From contig JAIQDT010000028.1 in NCBI GenBank assembly GCA_021521415.1, positions 1,215,001 to 1,279,000 of the forward strand: a stretch of DNA of 64,000 bases, in the 5' to 3' direction. This stretch comes from Bidens hawaiensis. Its lineage: Eukaryota; Streptophyta; Magnoliopsida; Asterales; Asteraceae. Both the position numbers and the translations under genes were made by a program. Numbering within the stretch: position 1 is the stretch's first letter; every line of letters begins with the position of its first letter. The notes under the pieces are model-generated. The model was not told where the DNA came from. It saw only the letters and a program-made list of their open reading frames with translations, and searched no databases. Below are positions 55,945 through 64,000 of this stretch, in pieces.

Positions 55945-56290
55945 TAGCACAAGTTCGCTTTGTTACCATGAGCGAAGTTGTGATAAACTCTGTATAGGCG
56001 AAGTTAAAGTTGAGGCGAAGTTGGGAACAACTTCGCTTCAGGTTTAAGTTCGTCTAATTAACACTAAGTAAAATTGATCTTAGGCGAAGTTAAAGTTAAC
56101 TTCGCCTCATCACAACATCGCCTCAGGCGAATTTAAGTTACAGGCGAAGTTACGGATAACTTCGCCTCAGGCGAACTTAAGCTTCGGGCGAAGTTACGGA
56201 TAACTTCGCCTCAGGCGAACTTAAGCTCCAGGCGAAGTTACGGATAACTTCGCCTAAACCCTAACTTCGCCTGAATCTGAATCGGCGACA
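55945..56290. repeat. GCGAAGTT array in the aORF leader of C
   Basis: About thirteen words in about 340 bp, including three near-identical inverted units of the form GGCGAAGTTACGGATAACTT followed by CGCC. It lies between the aORF ATG and the upstream TATA box. Confidence 0.92.
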
Positions 56291-56660
56291 GTAAGTTTAA
56301 TGGAACAACGTGCAGTTGATGTTTTCGGCTAGTTTAGACGATTAAGAAGTCTTAAACACAAGTTTTAAGGACATGTTGACGATCAGTATAGTGTTCAACA
56401 CGTAAAAACACAAGTTATGAAAATCGGTTTCAAAACCGATGGTCCGAGGGTTCGAAAACAGTCGAAACAACCAGTTAGACGCTTGATTGAACATTGACTA
56501 TGTGATATAAGGCATTTCGAACCTTGAATCGGTGTGAAAATCGGGAATAAATAACACGTAATCGGTTGATTGAACAAGTTCGCCGGAAACAGTAAGATCG
56601 ATGTGGATAAGTTCGCTGTTATTTTGAAAAAGTGATGAACAGTATGCCGATTCAACATCC

Positions 56661-56670
56661 TTATATAGGG
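56661..56670 (-). promoter_or_regulatory. Candidate internal promoter (TATA box) for the aORF
   Basis: Minus-strand CCCTATATAA, a good plant TATA box, 757 bp upstream of the aORF ATG. A word array (56682-56752) begins about 12-20 bp upstream, the same arrangement as in the LTR. This suggests the aORF is transcribed from its own U3-like promoter. Confidence 0.5.
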
Positions 56671-56681
56671 TCTGAGTTATC

Positions 56682-56752
56682 CAGGCGAAGTTACGGATAA
56701 CTTCGCCTAGGCGAAGTTATCCACAACTTCGCCTGTTCAACAACATCGCCTA
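56682..56752. repeat. GCGAAGTT array upstream of the internal TATA box
   Basis: Four GCGAAGTT/AACTTCGC words as two head-to-head pairs, then a variant ACATCGCC. It mimics the array-TATA order of the LTR. Confidence 0.88.
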
Positions 56753-56769
56753 AAATTTCAAAATTTAAC

Positions 56770-58052
56770 CCTGAAAATGTTAACAGTTATCAATTAAGTT
56801 ATAAATTTTCCTTTAAGAAATAAATAACATGATCAATTCGAAGTAACCAGTTAAAAAAAATCATAAAGCTATCTAAGTACAAAAACTTAAAAAATTTAAA
56901 GTATAAGGGATCAAATTTCAGTCTCGATAGGGACTGCTACGTTTTAGAAAAGATCCGAACAGGAATCATACTAATTACGTGACTGTCACATAGATCCGTG
57001 TTTAGCTGTATTATGACATATAGAGACAGGTTGTAAGCAGGTATAACTTAAAGTGGTTTTCATCGTTTCTGTGATACGAGTTAGGTTCAATTATGCCTCA
57101 AAATTTAAGTGGGCAACAACTCAGAAATATTGATGCCTCCTATCTATTCTCAAAGCGTATTTGGCTTTCTCCGAGTCACCCCGAATTGACCTCGACCCAT
57201 AGTGTCTGATTAAACATTTAAGTACTCTTCTTCTGGTTCTCGTTCTTCTTCTTACTCTAAGATTGAGAAGTCTTGATATTTTGTTATCTCTAAAATGTTT
57301 CAATAACTCCAAATATTTTTTTTTTTTTTTTTTGAATAATCATAGACTTCAAAGTAGTAATTAACTGCAAGTCCCGAATCTGGATCACTGCAGTATCTTG
57401 AGACGCTATCTTCACGGGAATCAGAACACACATGGGCTCGTGTATGACTGGGTAATTGCTTTTCTGCCTATCATTTGGAAAGATATATATGAAGACATGC
57501 AAAACTCTTAAGGAATTTCCACGTAAAATCAAGTAAAATTAGTTTGTATCACATCTACTTTTACGCACCATTAAAAGTTACCATGACATACAATGGCTGT
57601 CCTAAAGCCTTTTAAGCCTAATAACTTCACTAGTTAAGCACACAAAGTTAGTATATCTATCATTTTCCAAGGTTGGATCAATTTTCTGTTAAACATAGCT
57701 AACGAACTTCTTACGAAGTAACAGACTTGAAAAATAATTTCATTTCCCTTAAGAAAAAATTTTAACATTCATCGCCCCGACCAAAACAAAGTCTTCAGGT
57801 AAACGGCTATCCCGAAGATCCAATGGATCAACTGGACCGACCACATACTAGTATGTGTCCTTCTAACTAAGTATGATCGACTAATTTTAAGCGATGGTAT
57901 GAAAAACTCATCATAAACCGCCCCGGTCACTATCAGTAATCTGGTTAATGGCTATCCTCAAAATCTACAAGTAGAAAATGAGGACCAAAACATATCCGAA
58001 GACAAGTCCTTCAAACTGATGTAACCGACATATGTTTAAGCGATTAGTGACG

Positions 58053-58083
<31 letters not shown>

Positions 58084-58099
58084 CATAAGAAAAGCATGT
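56770..58099 (-). other. Spacer of C between pol and the aORF array
   Basis: Mostly non-coding. It contains the two blocks conserved with E's spacer (57137-57199, 57434-57490), the second readable as NDRQKSNYPVIHEP in a minus-strand frame (57290-57532), and T runs at about 57308-57331 and 58052-58075. The remaining stretches show nothing recognisable. Confidence 0.65.
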
Positions 58100-61000
58100 T
58101 TACTCGGGATTGATCATCCCATTCAGTTCAATAAGGTTTTGAAATCTGGATTTGTCAAACGCTTTAGTGTATAAATCAGCGAAATTATCAAGCGTATCCA
58201 CCTTTTCAAGAATTATCAGTTTCTTCTCAGCACAATCCCGTATGAAATGATGAAGTATGTCAATGTGTTTAGTTTTACTATGTTTCACGGGATTGTTAGT
58301 TACTGAGATAGCAGCTGTGTTATCAATGCAAATAGGAGTAAGTAAGAAATTCAGACCATAGTCGCGCAATTGTTGTTGTATCCAAAGAACCTGAGAGCAG
58401 CAGTTGGATGCTGCCATGTATTCTGCCTCACAGGTTGAAATTGCGACTGAAGTCTGCTTCTTGCATTGCCACGACACCAATCTGCCACCAAGAAACTGAC
58501 ATCCTCCAGTTGTTGACTTCCGACTCTGATTGCACCCTCCATAATCAGAGTTTGTGTAAGCGACCAGCTCCAAGTCTCCTCCTCTCGGGTACCACAACCC
58601 CAGCTTCGGCTTGCCCTTGAGATACCGCAGTATCCTCTTTGCACCTTTCAAATGAGATTCTTTTGGATTTGCCTGAAAACGTGCACAAAGACAAACAGCA
58701 AACATTATATCAGGCCTAGATGCAGTTAAGTACATTAAAGAACCTATTATTGCCCGATATTGAGTTGGGTCCACATCTGCATCACCGTCTACTTCAGCAC
58801 CCAATTTGTGATTGACGCAGATTGGAGTATCATATGGAGAACTGTCCTCCATCTTGAAGCGCTTGAGCACATCATGAACATACTTCGTCTGATGAATGAA
58901 CATCCCGTCCTTCCTCTGATCAACCTGCAATCCTAGAAAGAAAGTTAGTTCACCCATAGCACTCATTTCAAACCTTTTCTTCATGACGGCTTCAAACTCC
59001 TGACACATGGAGACTTTTGATGCAGCAAATATAATGTCATCCACGTAGACTTGTACCAGCAGGAAGTCGCTTCCATCTCTTTTGAAGAACAACGTGCTAT
59101 CAATTTTCCCTCTTTCAAAACCATTCTCGAGCAAGTAATCCGATAAAGTTGCATACCAGGCACGAGGTGCCTGATGTAATCCATACAACGCCTTGCTCAA
59201 CCTGTACATGTGATCTGGATAGTCTGGGTCAGGAAAACCCGGAGGTTGCTCAACATACACAACCTCATCAACTTTCCCATTTAAAAACGCACTCTTCACA
59301 TCTAGCTGAAACACCTTCATCTTTTCATAAGCAGCAAACGCCAAAAACAATCTTATGGCTTCCAACCTGGCGACAGGAGCGAACACTTCGTTATAATCAA
59401 TCCCCTCTTGTTGATTAAAACCTTTCACGACAATCCTCGCCTTGTTTCTGATAATAATCCCCTTATCATCTCTCTTGCACTTAAACACCCATGTTGTGCC
59501 TATCGCATGCACATTCTTTGGTTTTTCAACCAAAGTCCAAACTTCCATCTTCTCGAATTGAGCCAACTCTTCTTGCATGGCTTCGACCCACGAGCTGTCC
59601 TTTAAAGCCATTTGATAATTCTTCGGTTCAATCTGGCTTATAAAGCAGGTATACAGGCATTCATCGATTATTCCTGTCTCCTTAATGCTTGTATAAACAC
59701 AGGTGTGTTCATTCAAGCTACTTCTCGTTTGTACACCTGAGGACACATCACCAATCACATTATCCAAAGGGTGATTTTTATGAATTCTCGTGGTCGGAAC
59801 AGAACCGACATGCAAATTATCTTCCAAATTAGAAGAGATCTCATCAATGGTTGTTTCATGCTGAGAGTGAAAAGGATTGATAAATTCTTCTTCAGTTGAG
59901 GCAGCAGGGGTACCGATAGTGTTTGATGAGGAAGGTTGACATTTTTCAATCAGCTGTCTTTGCAATAGATTTTCTTCCTCATCGAGTATCATCTTCGTCG
60001 CAGCTCTTTCTTCTTCCTCAGAAATCTCCAAATCCGGTACGTTAAACGACTTAAAAAGCTTAACATAGTCGAAAAGCTCAGCAGGTCCATTGCTAGGTTT
60101 TGGTGGTTGGTAACTTGTGATGTCAGTGTTACACACCACCTCCACCTTGCAGGTCGAAGTATTGAAGACACGTCTGTTGGGAGTCCCAACAACATAACCG
60201 ACTAAGATTCCTTCATCGGCTACTTCCCCAAATTTAGAATTTGTCTTCAAGATCGAACAAGGGGACCCGAATGGTTCAAGACCACTCAAGTTGGGCTTCC
60301 TTCCATGCATAAGCTCGTAACAAGTTTTACCAAGTCTCTTAACTGTTAACACTCTATTCAGAACATAGCAGGCTGTAGCAACTGCTTCAGCCCAGAACAT
60401 CACAGGAAGCTTCGAATCTGCCAGCATAGTTCTGGCTCCTTCAATTAAAGTTCGGTTCTTCCTTTCAGCCACTCCATTCTGTTGCGGAGTATACGGAGCG
60501 CTGTATTGATGTTCAATTCCTTTCTGAAGACAGAAGATCTCCATCTCAAAATTCTTGAACTCCGTCCCATTGTCACTTCTGATGAACTTAACTGTTTTAC
60601 TCATGACATTCTCAACTTTAGTAATCAAATTCTTCACCATTTGAGCCGTCTCATCTTTCGATTTCAGAAAATATACCCACGAATATCGCGAGTAGTCATC
60701 AGTGATCACCAAGCAGTAAGAAGTACCTCCTAGACTTTTTACATTCACGGGACCGAAGAGATCCATGTGAAGCAGTTCTAGAGTACTAGCAATAGAGTTG
60801 ACCTTCTTGGTGAGATGGGATTTCTTGTGTTGCTTTCCCTTCTTGCATGCAATACATTTGTCTTCAAAGTTAAAACTTTTCAAGGGAACGCCCATCACAA
60901 GCCCATTTTTGACAATGTGGTTCATCTTCCGAAGATGAATGTGCCCCATTCTCCTGTGCCATAGTTCGGATTCCGATTCGCTTGCTTTCGTCATTAAACA

Positions 61001-61425
61001 TGATTCTCCCATGGCCATTTCAGTAGACCTCATATCCATCACATACGTATTTGTATCACGTGGAGCTGTCATCACTATCCACTCGTCTGGTATCTGAAAA
61101 CCAGGCTTCAACACGATCGCCTCATTCTTCGTGAAATGAACAGTATACTCCTTATCACAAATCTGCGACACACTCAGCAGATTGTGCTTCAACTCTTCTA
61201 CAAAATTCACATTCTCAAGTGTCATTTTCCCATTGGACACCGTTCCTTTTCCAGTAATTCTTCCTCCACTTTCACCAGCAAAACTAACTCTCGCACCCTG
61301 AACAGGTTTTAAGTCGTGTAACAAATATTTGTTACCCGTCATGTGCCGGGAACAGCCGCTATCTACAATCCAAAGACTGTGGGCAGCCCTGTTCAACTGT
61401 TCCTGCACAATAAAGCAAAGGATTA
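58100..61425 (-). CDS. C pol polyprotein: protease, integrase, RT, RNase H
   Basis: One uninterrupted frame of about 1100 codons. Residue numbers count codon 1 at 61445-61447. Protease VDSG Asp 29; pre-integrase finger LWHRRMGHIH with CIACKKGKQH (163-207); integrase Asp 229 (HMDLFGP), Asp 292 (RSDNGTEF), Glu 328 (NGVAERKNR); [10 protein letters not shown] Asp 716 and YVDD 801-804; RNase H TCEAEYMAAS (Glu 1007/1009) and CIDNTAA (Asp 1042). The first RNase H Asp is Asn 966 (AYTNSDYGG, codon 58550-58552; B has Asp), which should impair RNase H. No ATG starts it; expression depends on gag. Relative to B one base is missing 16-20 nt after the gag stop (near 61411), so the frame linking gag and pol differs here. 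Confidence 0.93.
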
Positions 61426-64000
61426 GAATCTCGGGACCCAAGACCAATTGGTCTTGGATCTATGCATCCCGTACTTCTGCTTTCCAAAGTTAGCATCTGG
61501 ATAATTCCTGTCAGTCCTATTAGGAAATCTCCTTGGAAATTGAGTGTGAGGCCTTCCAAACCTATGTGTATTGACAGTATTATATCTTACGGTTTAGTGA
61601 TTAGCATTGTAAAACTGAGGTTTGTTTCTTTGAAAACCTGAATAAGTTACATTTTGAAACTTTGAAGGGTTTTCATTTTTAGCAGTATTAAAATTACCAT
61701 TAAGCTTATGCTCAGTTTTAATAGGCCTCACGCCTCTGAATTTCGGCGTCAGAGGACAATCTGCAACAAGATGTCCTAACTTATTACACCTAAAACAACA
61801 CCTATATTCCATTTTCTTTTCAAATGTTGTTTTGGATGTAGAGGCTGTGTTACCGGCCGTTCGTCTCACATAAGGTGGGACGTACGGGTTGAGTGGAGTA
61901 TTCTTTTTAGAAGTTTTATCTTTTTCTCCACCAGTGGGTAACACTACCTTCTCTTTTGTCTTACCAGATTCGGACAACTTATCCGAATCTGATGAGACAG
62001 GACTAGTAACAGAAATCTTCACACTTGAAACAGGCGAACTCGTTTCGCCACTACTAACACTTGGTTCTTTACTCGTAACCTTGATTGGAGCTGTCTGAGG
62101 AACTTCAAAATCAACAGATTTCTAAACACTAGGGTTAAAAGTGTAATTGTGGTTATACGGTGGTGGAACCTCGTGATAACCAATTCCTCCTCTCTTTGTA
62201 GAGGTACCTTGATCACTAACAAGGTGATCAAGAATAGCTGAGGAATTTCTGAACTGTTCTAGTTTTCGGTTCAGTTCCACCACTTTCACCTGGTGGTCAG
62301 CAATCTGCTTTTCTCGTTCAGCAATCAGTTTAGTTTTTCCTTCTAAAACCTCATAACTTAGATCAATTACTTCAATTTTTACAGCAAGTTTAGTTTTTAA
62401 GCTTTTAACATCTTTTTCACACGCTTTTATTTTAACTTTGTAACTGTTTTCTCTTGCTTTCGTAAAGTGATGATCTTCTTTAAGAGTTTTAAATTCAGCA
62501 TCTAAACGAACATACTGATCAGTTATGGTAGCAAGTTGCTCAGACAAATTCTCACATTTAGTACACAAAGATTTAGAACTTACCTCGGAGATTTGATCAT
62601 TGTTATCTGCCATGAAAGCTTTTTCCTTACCAGTAGCTTTCTCTTTTCCGTTAATCTTCTCACGTTCTTCATTCTCAACCTTAGCCATATTTGCCTGTTC
62701 ACCAGTTTCATTCGAATGCAGGTTCCAGTTGTATTCACCTGCTTCTCTGGACAGCATGGCATTGACTTCTTTAGTACTCCCAGTGTGCTGTGCAGACCGG
62801 CCCTGACCACGTTCAACTCTCTCGTTTCTGCAATCTTTGGCAAAGTGCCCGTTTTGTTGACAGTTATAGCACCTCACCTTAGACTTGTCAAACCCTGGCT
62901 TGCCACCAACAAACTTTCTCCCCGTCTTTCTCATAAACTTCTTCACTCTCCTCACTATCATGGCCATCTGCCATTGTAAATCCATTTCCTCCAGATCATC
63001 AGCATCGATCTGGTCATAGTCTTCATCTAGCATCGCAGGATCAACCACCTTTCCTTGAATATAGTTTTCATATGAAGCAATAAATGAAGCATAGAGGCCA
63101 AACTGCTCTTCAGCAGATTTGACGCTCATTGGCATCTTAGAGTAATTATTGCTTGAGGAACTTGAAGATCCACTACTCTTGCTTGCTGTCTGTTGAGTAC
63201 CACTTGATCCACCCACAACAAAGCAAACATCCCCATTTGAGTTTACTGACACATGCCCCTCCTGTGAAGAATTGGCACCCGACTCACCCTTCGAGTAGTA
63301 GGCGGCAGAATCAGTCTTTGAACTTGTATTGGAGTTTACTTTCGCACCGTACATGCCTGGATCTTGAACCTGATCCATAGATGTTTCTTTTCTTACCATA
63401 TTAAGCTTAAAAGTTCTGAGCTTGTTGACAGCGGTTTCAAGATCATAAGTAGGGAAGTCATTGTCTTCCCTCATCAACACAGTATACATTTCCCATTTTG
63501 GTGGGAGAGCATCGAGAAGTTTTTCCACAATCTCTTCTTCTCGGTATGAAATGGAGTAGTTACTCAACTCAGTCATTAGATGATAATATCGAGTGATAAT
63601 GTCATCCAGAGATTCGTTCTTTAAGTACTTAAAGACTGAAAATTGAGTCTTGAGCAACTTTATCTTCGACGCTCGAATGCCTACATTTCCTTCGAATCTG
63701 CTCTCAAGAGCTTCCCAAAGCTCTCTAGCTGATGTATACTTTCTGAATGTATGGAGGATCTCCTGTGGAAGAGCCATTGTGATTGCAGCATGAGCCTTGC
63801 TCTCGGCTTCATACATCTTCTTCTCCTCCTCTTCCATTTTACTGTATTTCTTGATTTGGTCTCGACCCTCATACTCCATGATTGGTGGAATATATCCATC
63901 TTGGATGCATACCCACATTTTTGCATCCTGGTACTTAACGTATTGTATGAACCAATCCTTCCACGAGACAAAATCGGTTCCCTTCAGCAACCTTGGGGCC
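61423..64000 (-). pseudogene. C gag, start beyond window, one clear premature TAG
   Basis: Frame open from the right edge (LLKGTDFVSWKDWFIQYV) to 62125: capsid-like region (SLDDIITRYYHLMTELSNY, LLDALPPKWEMY), zinc knuckle CYNCQQNGHFAKDC and a coiled-coil-like segment. TAG 62122-62124 stands where B has CAG. The frame then continues to 61594 with a second knuckle (CFRCNKLGHLVADC), and a stop near 61594 plus a frame change precede SWVPRF and TAA 61423-61425. The first ~20 codons seen in B lie outside the window. It would assemble particles and bind the RNA. Confidence 0.9.

Larger units (their letters stand above)
52509..64000 (-). mobile_element. Copia retrotransposon C, aORF family, 5' end outside window
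   Basis: Minus-strand element: 3' LTR (52509-53014), PPT, aORF (53079-55904), spacer with word arrays (55905-58099), pol (58100-61425) and gag (61423 to the edge). The gag start and 5' LTR lie just beyond 64000; by comparison with B the full element is roughly 12 kb. It is the best preserved element here. Pol is a single open frame. Gag has one clear premature stop and the aORF two. It is closely related to B throughout gag-pol. Confidence 0.93.

Noticed and set aside
58100..61447. ATG-started independent pol gene in C
   Set aside because: The first codon of the open frame is TTG; the region overlaps the gag end, and pol should depend on gag for expression.
62536..62979. Plus-strand frame of 147 codons
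   Set aside because: It lies opposite the well-supported gag of C.

Overview
The window is plant nuclear DNA, almost certainly from a eudicot. It consists of nested LTR retrotransposons with no recognisable host gene. Evidence: Ty1/copia and Ty3/gypsy Gag-Pol proteins, initiator-Met and Asp tRNA primer-binding sites, TG...CA LTRs with 5-bp target duplications, AT-rich spacers and microsatellites. Copia elements with a large extra ORF after pol, an Athila relative with an Asp-tRNA PBS, and LTR styles such as TGTAAGGCCCC and TGTCACACCCCG suggest Asteraceae. That family assignment is an inference from general familiarity, not a search.

Layout. (H) 1-18877: end of a minus-strand gypsy-like element, with its leader (1-284) and one 5' LTR (285-18877) that is split by two full-length copia elements. 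A (698-8618) has TSD CATAC and B (8829-16874) has TSD ATTAG. (I) 18878-about 24970: a decayed Athila-type gypsy element (RT, protease, gag, Asp-tRNA PBS, LTR). H inserted into its pol, and its LTR carries a small 182-bp transposon. About 24984-27104: AT-rich DNA with a possible Helitron end and a duplicated block. (F) 27105-28511, resuming at 45720-45787: the 3' end of a copia element whose extra ORF is split by (E) 28517-45719, a 17.2-kb copia element with TSD ACATG. 45788-46564: an oppositely oriented relative of the E LTR. (G) 46565-50470: a composite LTR-like repeat with inverted TGTCACACC ends. 50471-52508: unassigned AT-rich DNA. (C) 52509 to beyond the window: a large copia element of B's family with its 3' LTR, extra ORF, word-array spacer, intact pol frame and most of gag. 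Its 5' LTR lies outside the window.

B, C, E and F appear to share one plan: LTR, gag, pol (protease, integrase, RT, RNase H), a long spacer, an additional ORF (aORF), a purine tract, LTR. The aORF product has no visible signal peptide or membrane segment. In C it has a basic nuclear-localisation-like stretch, a coiled coil, an acidic region and a conserved C-terminal domain. Each family also carries its own short CpG-centred word dozens of times: GCGAAGTT/AAGTTCGCC in B and C, TGCTCGA in E. The copies lie just upstream of the LTR TATA box and again in the spacer before the aORF, but not in coding regions. In C the spacer has its own TATA box directly next to the array. This resembles, by analogy only, the VANC anti-silencing proteins of Arabidopsis VANDAL elements, which bind family-specific motifs in their own non-coding DNA. 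I consider it the most interesting feature of the window.

Nearly all coding regions are broken. Several stops are provable CAG-to-TAG changes, because the other family member keeps CAG at the same codon. This fits deamination of CHG-methylated cytosines.
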